Of a DNA stretch of 64,000 nucleotides, positions 32,441-46,900 are shown in pieces. The notes beneath the pieces were generated by a model that ran no database searches, had not been told where the DNA came from, and was given only the letters and a program-made list of their open reading frames with translations. The DNA comes from Amyelois transitella (Eukaryota > Arthropoda > Insecta > Lepidoptera > Pyralidae): assembly GCF_032362555.1 (NCBI RefSeq), contig NC_083516.1, forward strand, positions 335,001 through 399,000. The letters are read 5' to 3'. The position numbers and the translations under genes were made by a program. Numbering within the stretch: the stretch's first letter is position 1; each line of letters begins with the position of its first letter.

Positions 32441-35400
32441 ATGATACCATCTAATACTATATGTGTATCACAGGAGGGTCCAGCCAATGCGCTGGCCCTC
32501 AACAAAGACTGCTCACAAGTAGTGATCGCCGGGAGAAACGGTATAAACAAATAAAATCAACATAGTTTATTAGATTTTGACCAAAACATTACAATAAATT
32601 TCATTTATCTTTCAGTATTCAAAGTGTTTTCTATTGGAGAAAATGAGTTTTCGGAAGTTTGCAACCTGAGGGTCGGCAAGAATTTAAATCTTAACTTTTC
32701 TTCCATTGATGTGGCTTGGAGCAGTATTGAAGGTAATTTGAATGCACCAATACCGAGTGTAAAGTTAATGAAGTAATTAATCATTAATTTTCTTAATTAA
32801 ATTTATAATTTGAAAAATTTATTATTATTATTATTTGACATTGAAATATTGACAAAATGATCATAATTAAACAGAGCCTTTATATGCTGCTAATTTAAAA
32901 TATATGTATATAATTCCGACACCTTAAGAGGTAAAATATGTGTTCACAGAAACTGTACCTAAATACAAAGACCTACATTGTATCCATATTCAAGGAATAA
33001 AAGATTATGATTAAAGTTTGATTAAGGCTGTAACCTTGTTTTTTATTATACACTACACATTTTATATTTTTTCCACACTGTTATGTTTTTAATTAAAAAT
33101 TTTGAAATATTAACTATAGTCAAAATAAACTTTCAAATTTAAAATTTGAACACAAAGTTACGGCAAAGTGTGTTCCATAAGATAATCAAAATTTATATTG
33201 TGGGAAAAAGACAATAATATATTTTATTTTTCATGCAGAGAACACCCTAGCAACGGCCGCCACGAATGGAGCGGTGGTGGTGTGGAACCTGGGCCGCTCC
33301 GGCCGCTCCAAGCAGGAACACGTGTTCTCCGACCACAAGAGGACTGTCAATAAGGTGTGTCGAACTTTACTAAACTTCTCTTATCTAAATTAGAACATAC
33401 ATACATATGGTCACGTCTATATCCCTTGCGGGGTAGACAGAGCCAACAGTCCTGAAAAGACTGAATGGCCATGTTCAGCTATTTGGCTTAATGATAGAAT
33501 TGAGATTCAAATAGTGACAGGTTGCTAGCCTGTCGCCTAAAAAAATGAATCCCAATTTTATAAACCTTTACCTTAGTCGCCTTTTACGACATCCATGGCA
33601 AAGAGACGGAGTGGTCCTATTCTTTTCCAATTGGTGCCGGGAACCACACGGCACATTAATCTTGGACATTTCAAAACATGTTACAATTTGTGATCGCTGA
33701 AATGCAATTGGATCCTTTAAGAGTGTGAAAGCAATTCAATAACAAACATCTTTTTCTTTTAATTTCTCATGTCAGGTGAGTTTCCACCTGACGGAGCCGG
33801 CGCTGCTGATCTCCGGCTCCCAGGACGGCATGATGAAGTGCTTCGACCTGCGCATGAAAGAAGTTGCTCGCACTTTCATCAGGTAAGTCCGTTTAAATCA
33901 TCATAAAGCCAATCATCAGTTAACCACATATACTTTACGAAATTTATTAAAAATTCTCTCATTTCTTCTCTTCTTTATTTAGCACTTAAAACTTTATTGC
34001 AATAATAAATGATATTTTATACCTACATAAAACCACGCCCTTTTCCCGGAGGGATAGCCACGAGCTCTGCTTACATCCTTTGCTTTATTCACATTCATAA
34101 CTCTCTTCATGCAAGCTCGGCGGTTTCGGGTACTCTTGACCTGACCCTTTACCAGGACGATTATTTGATCAAGATACGTTCGTCTAGGGCTTCCCACTCC
34201 GACCTTTCCTTCCACACTCTTCTTGTATATCTGCTTAGTCAACCTGCTTTCACATGTGTATTTCACTTTTACTTTTTTTTTAATGTTAGTCCCGTCAAAA
34301 GCCTAGTTATACATGGTGAACATCATTTCTGCCCACCAGCAACACAGAATCGATCCGCGACGTCCAATTCAGCCCCCACCAGTCTAACACGTTCGCCGCC
34401 GTCTCGGAGAACGGCAGCGTTCAGCTCTGGGACGTGAGACGGCACGAGAGATGCCTCCAGCAGTTCACGGCTCACTCCGGCCCTGTGTTCGCATGCGATT
34501 GGCATCCGGACATGCCCTGGCTGGCGACGGCCTCCAGGGACAAGACCATCAAGGTAAGTACATACATATATACGTATACATTCCGTGTGGTTCCCGGCTG
34601 CAATACAAAAAAGAATAGGATGGCTAGCAACCTGTCACTAGTTGAATCTCAATTCTATAGACATACATACATACATATGGTCACGTCTATACCCCTTGCG
34701 GGGTAGACAGAGCCAACAGTCTTAAAAAGGCTGATAAGCCACGGTTAGCTGTTTTGCTTGATGATAGAACGGAGATGAATTTGAATGGAAATGAGAAAGA
34801 AGTATGCAGAGATCTTGCAAAGTGTGGAAAGGTGTAGTCTTTAGTTTCAAGACTCTTGGCTCTGTCTACCCCGCAAGGGACATAGACGTGATTATATGTA
34901 TGTATGTATGTATCATCTCCATTCTGGTTTATTATTTAGTCAGCAAATGTAAACCGGGAGTATGAATGGGATTTTAGTAGGGGGAAGACCTAGATGAACG
35001 TGCCTTGATCAAATCGTGAACGTTCTGGCAAAAGGTCAGGTCAAGAGTACTCGAAATCGACAAGTTGACATTTGTGAATGTTAATGAAGCGAATGCAGTA
35101 TGCAGGGACAGTGACAAACAGTGGGAATATTTAGTCTCTGCCTACCCCTCTGAGAAAGAGGCGTGATTTGTATGTATGAACTAAGTTAGTCCCTAGAGGG
35201 TGCGTTGTTAGTGTTAGCAAATTTGAGAGCAGCGCCAGCGCAACTGACCCATGATTCGCAGATATGACCGGAACTTTGCTGCATATTTAGTGGTCATTTA
35301 GTGCCTTGGCGTATTTTGTTTTTTAATTTTATTCAATTTACATAGGCATACAGATTTTGTGTTACTAGGTCAATCTTGTTATCGAAATGCGAACCGCAAT

Positions 35401-38400
35401 AAAATTGTCTGTCTGTCTGTCTGTTCTATGCGTATGATAACGATTTATGTCATTTGTTATTTATATCATAACATTATTATCCAATAGGTCTTTGTGGGGC
35501 TGTCGACGCGTATGTCCTTCATAAAATATATGATTTTAAACTATCGCGGTGCATTATACTGCTTATAAATACAATACAATGATCCGTGGTCACCGAGGGG
35601 ATGAAAGCAGAAGCTGTCAAGGATGAATGATTTTCCCGGTTTTTTTTTTCACATATTCCATTATTTCTTTGCTCTTCATAGTTGCAGCGTCATGTTATAT
35701 AGCCTAAAGCCTTCCTCGATAAATGGTCTATTCAACGCAAATAATTTTTCAATTCGAACCAGCGCGTTCAAACAAACAAACAAACTCTTCAGCTTTATAA
35801 TATTAGTATAGGTTATTGCTCCCGGCACTTAAGAATCACTCTCATCTCTTTCCAATGGATGTCGTACAGAGCGACTAAGGGAAGGAAATTAGCAAGGATA
35901 ATGTTTTCACGCGGGTGAAGCTACGATTAACAGCCAGCATTAAGATAAATAGCAATAACATGATGTGATGAGTAATGACCACAGCGGTGATATTATCATG
36001 TGGTCACGCGCACGCCAAGTTATCGCCGACCCAGTTCCGCGGCGGAGCGGGTCAGATTATTGTAATGCGCGAATGTTTAATGTTTATCATGCATTTGCCT
36101 TATTTTAGGGTCAACGTGTTTGTTTCCAGACTGTTCTTAGAAATAAAACAAATATTACCTACTAGCTGTGCCAGCAACTTCGTCCGCGTGAAATAGTTGT
36201 TTTGGGCATCATTGAAGCCCTCAAGGATGAATAATTTTCCCCGTTTTTTACACGTTTTCCATTATTTCTTCGCTCCTAAATTATTACGCAGCTTATTACC
36301 ATTAATAATTTTATTTATTGGCGCTACTTTCATACTTTAGTAATAGAAAACTAATAGCCTATTGATATTTATTGCGGGACGTCGTCCTGACGCCCTCACC
36401 AAGTAGCTCGCTATACTCAGTCACTTACTTGCTGGATCTCTTGTGTATAGCTAAACCCACAACCTATTACATACATACATATGATCACGTCTTTATTCCT
36501 AACGGGGTAGACAGAGCCAACAGTCTTGAAAAGACTGATAGGCCACGTTCAGCTGTTTGGCTTAATGATAGAATTGAGATTCAAACACACAACAACTTTT
36601 TTCCACAACCTATTAAAATAGACATTATACTAGTCTAATAAAGATTGTCATAATTCGAATCGGCAATATTCGACTGCGAAGAATAGCGCGACCTACCGCC
36701 GAAACTCAATTAAATAATGCTCTAATTACAAGTAAAGTCTCGTGCTATCTCGCTCACAATAGCGTCAGTTCAATTCGCGGTTTCAAAATGGCGCGCTACG
36801 CTACAATAGGCTAAAATATTTTCGCGCTAAACAAATATTTTAATTCTTCGCTGGTAAGTGAACAAGTGTTGTTATTTTTTTTAAATTAATTTACTACACT
36901 TGTTTACTCAGCAAATTTTTTTTAAATTAATTTATTCGCTGACAGGTATGGGACGTGCACGCGAAGCCAAATCTGGAGCACACTATATACACCATCGCGT
37001 CGGTGGGACATGTGAAATGGAGGCCGCAGAAAAAGTTAGTTTTTTTTTTTTTTTTTTTATATCTATTTTCTTGCTCACACTCAATTGTGCGTGAAATATT
37101 CTCTGATCAATTGGTCTTTTATTCCTGGTGATAGATTTGGAAAAAAAAGTTTTATTTTACGTTCAAGTCTAGAGTTAATATACAAATCATACATACATAT
37201 AATCACGTCTATATCCCTTGCGGGGTAGACAGAGCCAACAGTCTTGAAAAGACTGATAGGCCACGTCTAGCTGTTTAGCTTTATGATGGAATTGAGATTC
37301 AAGTAGTGACAGGTTGCTATCCCATCGAATCGCCTAAAAGAAGAATCCCAAGTTTATAATCCTATCCCTTAGTCGCCTTTTACGACATCCATAGGAACGA
37401 GATGGAGTGGTCCAATTCTTTTTTTAATTGGTGCCGGGAACCACACGGCAGAGATAGCAGCTATACAAATCATATTTGTAAAAAAAAAATATTTAAAACA
37501 ATAACTACATAAGTATCTAAAATATTCGTGCCAAAATTTTGACTGACTTCAAGTCACTCTCTTTGTAAAGGTACCAAATGGCCTCCTGTGCGCTGGTGCT
37601 CGACTGCGCCGTCCACGTGTGGGACGTGCGCCGGCCACACGTCCCCCTGGCGACCTTCGCCGAGCACCGGGACGTCACCACCGCCGTGGCCTGGCAGGCC
37701 TCCCCCCACACCTTCCTGTCCACCAGCAGGGATTGCTCGCTCTATAGACACAGGTAGGAGGATCAGGATAGAGGAACTCGTTCAGCCCGGGTAGAATCTA
37801 AGGAAAATCGAAACTGACTTCAAGAATAATTTAATTCATTGTTTCCTCTGCCCAGGTTCTCGGAAGCGGCCCACCCGGTGCTGTGGGCGAACCCGCACGG
37901 CGTGTGCGTGTCGGCGCGGGGGGAGCTCTCCCACGCGGCGCCCGAGCGGCCCCTCCCCGCCCTCCTCACCGCCCCGCACTCCGCGCCCGCCAGCGAGCGC
38001 CTGCTGCCCGGCCTGGGGTGAGTGCTGCGTCCAGGTGTCGCTGCTCAGACCCCTCCCCGCCCTCCTCACCGCCCCGCACTCCGCGCCCGCCAGCGAGCGC
38101 CTGCTGCCCGGCCTGGGGTGAGTGCTGCGTCCAGGTGTCGCTGCTCAGACCCCTCCCCGCCCTCCTCACCGCCCCGCACTCCGCGCCCGCCAGCGAGCGC
38201 CTGCTGCCCGGCCTGGGGTGAGTGCTGCGTCCAGGTGTCGCTGCTCAGACCCCTCCCCGCCCTCCTCACCGCCCCGCACTCCGCGCCCGCCAGCGAGCGC
38301 CTGCTGCCCGGCCTGGGGTGAGTGCTGCGTCCAGGTGTCGCTGCTCAGACCCCTCCCCGCCCTCCTCACCGCCCCGCACTCCGCGCCCGCCAGCGAGCGC

Positions 38401-40884
38401 CTGCTGCCCGGCCTGGGGTGAGTGCTGCGTCCAGGTGTCGCTGCTCAGACCCCTCCCCGCCCTCCTCACCGCCCCGCACTCCGCGCCCGCCAGCGAGCGC
38501 CTGCTGCCCGGCCTGGGGTGAGTGCTGCGTCCAGGTGTCGCTGCTCAGACCCCTCCCCGCCCTCCTCACCGCCCCGCACTCCGCGCCCGCCAGCGAGCGC
38601 CTGCTGCCCGGCCTGGGGTGAGTGCTGCGTCCAGGTGTCGCTGCTCAGACCCCTCCCCGCCCTCCTCACCGCCCCGCACTCCGCGCCCGCCAGCGAGCGC
38701 CTGCTGCCCGGCCTGGGGTGAGTGCTGCGTCCAGGTGTCGCTGCTCAGACCCCTCCCCGCCCTCCTCACCGCCCCGCACTCCGCGCCCGCCAGCGAGCGC
38801 CTGCTGCCCGGCCTGGGGTGAGTGCTGCGTCCAGGTGTCGCTGCTCAGACCCCTCCCCGCCCTCCTCACCGCCCCGCACTCCGCGCCCGCCAGCGAGCGC
38901 CTGCTGCCCGGCCTGGGGTGAGTGCTGCGTCCAGGTGTCGCTGCTCAGACCCCTCCCCGCCCTCCTCACCGCCCCGCACTCCGCCCGTGAGGAGATCAAC
39001 TCCATCGTCCCCCTGACGTTAGACCTGGTCGCGTCTTTAAGTTTCTGGAGATGACAAACATGATTGATGAAAATCTTAAGCCAAGGTATATTTTTCTGTT
39101 ATATCTAAATAAAACTACACTGCAGCATTTACATGAAAGACTTCAATTTGCAAAAGGCTTTTCTATTCACAGCCGCAAACAACCCCGCGCCGGCTCCCTG
39201 TCGGCGCCGGCGCAGGCGGCGCTGGAGCGGGCCTTCCCCGGCGGCGCGGCGTCCACCCTGAGCCGCTTCCGGGTGCCGTCGGAGCTCGTGTCCGGCGAGC
39301 GGGCGTTGCTGGAGTGCGCGCTGCGGTACAAGATGGCGGGGCAGCCGCCCCACGAGCTGGCGGCGCACAACGCGCAAGTGGCGAGGAGTGTCAGTAGATT
39401 CATGGTCTGTGTTTGTTTATTTACTATTAGTTCGCCCGCGTTAATAAGATATACATACATATAGTCACATATATATATATATATATAATGTCCCAACCAT
39501 GATCCAATACAAAAAAAAAATCCAAGTGCCGTGTGGTTCCCGGTACCAATGTACCAATACAAAAAAGAATAGGACCACTCCATCTCTTTCCCATAGATGT
39601 CGTAAAAGGGGACTAAGGGATAGGCTTCTAAACTTGATATTCTTCTTTAAGGCGATGGGCTAGAAACCTGCTAGTATTTGAAACTCAATTCTATCATCAA
39701 GCCAAAAAGCTGAGCGGGGTCAAACAGTCTTCTCAAGACAGTCGGCTCTGTCTAGCCCGTAAGGTATAAAAGAAAATGGTATGGAAACAAATCGTTTATT
39801 GACTCCACAACAAAATGGCCTTAAGTAAAAATGTGTAGTTATACTTATTATCTCAGGTAAATATACCTGTGGACAATAATCGTTGTGAAGATCTGGTGCG
39901 ATATAGACGTGACTATATGTATGTATGTAAGATTTTGTGTTTTTTTTTTGTTTTACTACTATTTATGGTGTGACTGGTCATGTCCACCGAGCGATGCTCG
40001 GTCGCCCAGGTAGTGCGTCTAACAGCAACGTGTGTAGGTGTCGCACGTGTGGGAGGTGGTGAGCGCGGTGTACGCGCGCCGCGCCGCGCCGCGCGCCGCG
40101 CCCGCGCCCGCGCCGCCGCCGCCGCCCCCGCCGCGCCCCGCCTACCCGCCCGAGCCCGCCTACTGGTAACTATGCCGATACGTGGATGAATGATGATCGC
40201 GGCAAGTGGAAACATGTATTGAATGATGATTTTTTTTAATAAAAAGCTTTTTTTTTTAGTAGTACCTATTAATTTAGAAAAAAAATAATATTAGCCAAAT
40301 CCTCCAAATTTAAGAATAGAATAGAATAGATTTATTTTCAAAATTGCATACAAGGTATCACTTATTGACGTTACATAACTTAAATCTAATTATAACTACT
40401 ACCGCTTCCAAAGCGCATGTGTAGAAGAAGCGGCGGAACAAACTACACTGCAGTGCACTGCATAAGTTATTAACACTCAAAATGACACATTTTGACGTAG
40501 CTCTCCAATGATTTAAGATCTCAATTAACGTTAACCTCTTTTTCAATATAATAAAATCTCTTACAGCACCGTAGAAGAAGAGCCCATGGAGGAAGTGGAA
40601 GAAGAGAGAGTGGAGACCCAGTTCCACAACAGCGGGGTGCTGGGGCTGCCCACCGTCAGCATCTACATCCCCCCGGCCAAGTACAAGCTGAGAGAGGGAG
40701 ATGGTTAGTGCTCGTGTACAAGAAGAGTTTCACAAGAATAGAATAGAATAGATTTATTTTCAGAATTGGATACAAGGTATCACTTATTGACGTCACATCA
40801 CTTAAATCTAATTAAAACTACTACCGCTTCCAAAGCTCAGATTTCAGTAAATTGTTAGAGAGAGGATGGTAAAATTGCTTAGCG

Positions 40885-40944
<60 letters not shown>

Positions 40945-43900
40945 GTCTTTATACCCCACGGGGGAGACAGAGCAAGCAGTCCCGAAAAATATTGGAAGGC
41001 AACGGAACATAAGAATATTTTATACGAATATAAATAAATAGTGCCGTTTATTTCCCGACACCAATAGAAAATAAGAATAGGAATACTACATCATTTTCCC
41101 ATGGATGTCGTAAAAGGCGACTGAGGGAATGACTTATAAACGACGTGCTAGCAATCTGTCACTATTTTAATTTAAATTCCATCATTAAAGCCTACAGCTG
41201 AACGTGGCTTCTCAGTATTTTCGAGTCTGGTGGCTCTGTCTACCACGTAAGGGATGAAGACTTTTGTAGGTTTCATTCGTTGCCTTTCATAGGTGGTGCT
41301 AATTTGGTCGATATTTTTGTAGATGGCGGTAAATTCATCACTTTTTATAGACGGCGCTAATTTCACACAAAGCTTCGAATTAAAGGTAGTAATTTATAAT
41401 CGAGATTTTGCTATACCTACGCAGAGAACCCCGGCTGGATATCGGCTGCGTCCGCGCACTACGTGGACGTGGAGGCGGCTGATTGGACGCTGCCCGAGGA
41501 GGCGTTCCCGCTGCGCAGCGCGCCCGCGCCCCCCGCGCCGCCCACACCCGCGGCACCCCCCGCCCTCGCCCGCGACTGTGATGGTGCGTATCCTACTTGA
41601 TAGATATCTTAGAGTGTTTTACAGGACTTGGAAGCGAGGGATACCTCCTAAATACCTGGTTAGCCGGTGTTATAAAATAAATAAATATACTTATACGGGA
41701 CACATTACACAGATTGAGTTAGCCTCGAAGTAAGTTCGAGACTTGTGTTACGAGATACTAACTCAACGATACTATATTTTATAATAAATACTTATATAGA
41801 TAAACATTCAAGATCCAGGCCAATCGGAAAAAAGTTCTTTTCTCATCATGCCCTGGCCGGCTTCCATCTCTTTCCCATGGATATCATAAAAGGCGACTTA
41901 GGGATAGGCTTATAAACTTGAGGTTCTTCTTGTAGGCGATGGGCTACCAACCTGTACTGATTTCAATCTCAATTCCATCAATAAGCCATACATTATAAAA
42001 CTACTCCATCTCTCTCCCATGGATATCGTAAAAGGCGACTTAGGAATAGGCTTATAAACTTGCGGTTCTTCTTGTTGGCAATGAGCTAGCAATTTGTCCT
42101 CATTTCAATCTCAATTCCATCATTAAGCCATACAGCTGAACGTGGCCTTTCAGTTTTTTAGAAGACTGTTGGCTCTGTCTAGCCTACAAGGGTAGATATA
42201 GACGTGACTATATGTATGTATGTATTGACAGCCTCTGTGGCGCAGCGGTAGTGCCTTTGCCTGAGACACCGGAGGTCCCGGGTTCGAATCCCGGCCAGAG
42301 CATGATAAGAAACGAACTTTCCCTGAATGGCCTGGGTGTTGGATGTTTATCTACATAAGTATTTATTATAAAATATACTATCGTTGAGTTGGTATCTCGT
42401 AACACAAGTTTCGAACTTACTTGGAGGTAATTTGTGCCGTTCTCAACTCAATCTGTGTAATTTGTCCCGTATATATTTATATTGTATAGTAGTTTGCCGT
42501 GTGGTTCCCGGCACCATTAAAAAAAAGAATAGGACCACTCCATCTCGTTCCCATGGATGTCGTAAAAGGCGACTGAGGGATAGGCTTAAAAACTTGGGAT
42601 TCTTCATTTAGGCGATGGGCTAGCAACCCGTCACTATTTGAATCTCAATTCTATCATTAAGCCAAACAGCTGAATGTGGCCTATCAGTACTTTTCAAGAC
42701 TGTTGGCTCTGTCTACCCCGCAACGGATATAGACGTGACCTATATGTATGTAAATACATACTATACAATACTGTACTATATAATACTGTACTATACAATA
42801 CTGTACTATATAATACTGTACTATACAATACTGTACTATATAATACTGTACTATACAATACTGTACTATACAATACTGTACTATACAATACTGTACTATA
42901 TAATACTGTACTATACAATACTGTACTATACAATACTGTACTATATAATACTGTACTATACAATACTGTACTATATAATACTGTACTATACAATACTGTA
43001 CTATACAATACTGTACTATACAATACTGTACTATACAATACTGTACTATATAATACTGTACTATACAATACTGTACTATACAATACTGTACTATACAATA
43101 CTGTACTATATAATACTGTACTATACAATACTGTACTATACAATACTGTACTATATAATACTGTACTATACAATACTGTACTATATAATACTGTACTATA
43201 CAATACTGTACTATACAATACTGTACTATACAATACTGTACTATACAATACTGTACTATATAATACTGTACTATACAATACTGTACTATATAATACTGTA
43301 CTATACAATACTGTACTATACAATACTGTACTATACAATACTGTACTATACAATACTGTACTATATAATACTGTACTATACAATACTGTACTATACAATA
43401 CTGTACTATACAATACTGTACTATACAATACTGTACTATACAATACTGTACTATATAATACTGTACTATACAATACTGTACTATATAATACTGTACTATA
43501 CAATACTGTACTATACAATACTGTACTATACAATACTGTACTATACAATACTGTACTATATAATACTGTACTATACAATACTGTACTATACAATACTGTA
43601 CTATACAATACTGTACTATATAATACTGTACTATACAATACTGTACTATACAATACTGTACTATACAATACTGTACTATACAATACTGTACTATACAATA
43701 CTGTACTATACAATACTGTACTATACAATACTGTACAGTACCCGTCCCGCCCGCCGCGGGGCTGGGCACGGGCGCGGCGGTGTCCCCCGGCGGCTCCGGC
43801 TCGTCGCCCGGCTCCAGCTCGGGCTCCAGCGGGCTGCGCGACAGGAGCGCCGCCGACAGCGACAGGAACATCGTGAGCACATCAATTTATTGTTTTAATT

Positions 43901-46900
43901 TGATATTTGTGTTTATATAATATTATTTTAATTTCAATTAAAATCAATTATAACAATGTATTCTCTCAAGACTGTAGGCTCTGTCTACCCCGCAAGGGAT
44001 ATAGACGTGATTGTATGTATGTATGTATGTATTCTCTCGTTCACATTTCTATTCTAATTCGAAGGTTAGATTAATATGTCATTTTATAAAAAAAATATAT
44101 ACCTACCTACGTACATGTAAAAAAAATTGTAACTGGCCGACGTCTTTGGTTAATAGAATAGAATAGATTTATTTTCAAAATTGGATACAAGGTATCTATC
44201 ACTTATTGACGTCATATCACTTAAATCTAATTATAACTACAATTTAGATATGTAGATATAAATGGAAATACTTAATTTACAAAATATTTATATACTAGCG
44301 CCGTGTGGTTCCCGGCACCAATACAAAAAAGAATAGGACCACTCCATCTCTTTCCCATGGATGTCGTAAAACTCGACTAAGAGATAGACTAACAAACTTG
44401 GGAGTCTTTTTTAGGCGATGGGCTAGCAACCTGTCACTATTTGAATCTCAATTCCATCATAAAGACAAACAGCTGAACGTGGCCTATCAGTCTTTTCAAG
44501 ACTGTCGGCTCTGTCTACCTCGCAAGGGATATAGACGTGATTTTATGTATGCATTTGACTAAATCAATTGTCAATTCCCACACAGATCGAAGAAACCGAG
44601 AGCGGTGAGAGCAACCGTTACCTCTCAGTGAGAACGGACAGCTCCCGGCAGCCGCTGGACCTGGCGCCACACCTGGCGGCCGCCATCAAGCAGCACGCGG
44701 CGCTCGGCGACGTGCAGACTGCTGCGGTGCTCATGCTGGTGCTGCAGCAGCACAGGTAGCGGGGTAGGCAGAGAACGGGGAGCTCCCGGCAGACCCTGGA
44801 CCTGGCGCCACACCTGGCGGCCGCCATCAAGCAGCACGCGGCGCTCGGCGACGTGCAGACTGCTGCGGTGCTCATGCTGGTGCTGCAGCAGCACAGGTAG
44901 CGGGGTAGGCAGAGAACGGGGAGCTCCCGGCAGACCCTGGACCTGGCGCCACACCTGGCGGCCGCCATCAAGCAGCACGCGGCGCTCGGCGACGTGCAGA
45001 CTGCTGCGGTGCTCATGCTGGTGCTGCAGCAGCACAGGTAGCGGGGTAGGCAGAGAACGGGGAGCTCCCGGCAGACCCTGGACCTGGCGCCACACCTGGC
45101 GGCCGCCATCAAGCAGCACGCGGCGCTCGGCGACGTGCAGACTGCTGCGGTGCTCATGCTGGTGCTGCAGCAGCACAGGTAGCGGGGTAGGCAGAGAACG
45201 GGAGGTCCCGGCAGCCCCTGGACCTGGCGCCACACCTGGCGGCCGCCATCAAGCAGCACGCGGCGCTCGGCGACGTGCAGACTGCTGCGGTGCTCATGCT
45301 GGTGCTGCAGCAGCACAGGTAGCGGGGTAGGCAGAGAACGGGAGGTCCCCGCAGCCCCTGGACCTGGCGCCACACCTGGCGGCCGCCATCAAGCAGCACG
45401 CGGCGCTCGGCGACGTGCAGACTGCTGCGGTGCTCATGCTGGTGCTGCAGCAGCACAGGTAGCGGGGTGGGCAGAGAACGGGCAGCTCCCGGCAGCCGCT
45501 GGACCTGGCGCCACACCTGGCGGCCGCCATCAAGCAGCACGCGGCGCTCGGCGACGTGCAGACTGCTGCGGTGCTCATGCTGGTGCTGCAGCAGCACAGG
45601 TAGCGGGGTAGGCAGAGAACGGGAGGTCCCGGCAGCCCCTGGACCTGGCGCCACACCTGGCGGCCGCCATCAAGCAGCACGCGGCGCTCGGCGACGTGCA
45701 GACTGCTGCGGTGCTCATGCTGGTGCTGCAGCAGCACAGGTAGCGGGGTGGGCAGAGAACGGGCAGCTCCCGGCAGCCGCTGGACCTGGCGCCACACCTG
45801 GCGGCCGCCATCAAGCAGCACGCGGCGCTCGGCGACGTGCAGACTGCTGCGGTGCTCATGCTGGTGCTGCAGCAGCACAGGTAGCGGGGTAGGCAGAGAA
45901 CGGGGAGCTCCCGGCAGACCCTGGACCTGGCGCCACACCTGGCGGCCGCCATCAAGCAGCACGCGGCGCTCGGCGACGTGCAGACTGCTGCGGTGCTCAT
46001 GCTGGTGCTGCAGCAGCACAGGTAGCGGGGTAGGCAGAGAACGGGGAGCTCCCGGCAGCCCCTGGACCTGGCGCCACACCTGGCGGCCGCCATCAAGCAG
46101 CACGCGGCGCTCGGCGACGTGCAGACTGCTGCGGTGCTCATGCTGGTGCTGCAGCAGCACAGGTAGCGGGGTAGGCAGAGAACGAGGAACTCCCGGCAGC
46201 CCCTGGACCTGGCGCCACGTCTGGCGGCTCTCAGTTCTCAGTGAGAACGGAAAATCACGTTTCTTTTCCCGGAGGGGTAGGCGGAGACTTCATCATAACT
46301 GTCTTCATGTAAGCTCGTGGGTTTCCGGTATTCTTGACCTGACCTTCTGCTAGGACGTCCTTAATTTGATGAAGGTACAATTGCCTTCCCACTCCTACCT
46401 TTTCATTCACACTCTTGATGTTTCTAATTCTTTAAAAAAGAATAGGACCACTCAATCTCTTGCCCAAGGATATCGTAAAGCGCGACTAAGGGATAGACTT
46501 ATAAACTTGGTAATATTTTTTTTAAGCGATGGGCTAAGAACCTGCCTCATTAAACCAAACAGCTGAGCGTGGCCTGTCATTACCGCAAGGGATATAGATG
46601 TGTTACGTATACCGGTACGTAAGTAATATTCTCATAGATTAATTGATGATGATAATCATCCTGATGTATAATTACAGGAGCGACCTGTTCCCTTACATCG
46701 ATGAGAATCTCCAAGAGCAATGGCTTCTGGGCTACATCGAGCTGCTGCAGAGGCACAAGCTGTGGAACATCGCTACCGAGGTGAGTGTGCTTCTGTATCT
46801 AATTTCGATACGTACTTCCTACATGACATGACTTAGTGACAGGTTACTAAATGTGTATTTTCATATAATAAGAGAGAAAAAAAATTGTAGAATCAGATGC

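Noticed and set aside
37836-39054. Repeated 99- and 67-codon ORFs
   Set aside because: Shadows of the 100-bp array after Wdr24 exon 8.
42230-42303. tRNA gene
   Set aside because: A and B boxes are good, but the acceptor stem is imperfect and the sequence continues into a SINE body.
42674-43898. Four overlapping ORFs of 344-400 codons on both strands
   Set aside because: All are translations of the stop-free 15-bp satellite (VLYNT, STVLY and similar repeats).
37948-46250. Regular arrays suggesting CRISPR
   Set aside because: Units are contiguous without variable spacers and lie in a eukaryotic gene.
44618-46353. ORFs of up to 288 codons on both strands
   Set aside because: Shadows of the 141-bp array; the real exon is 44586-44755.
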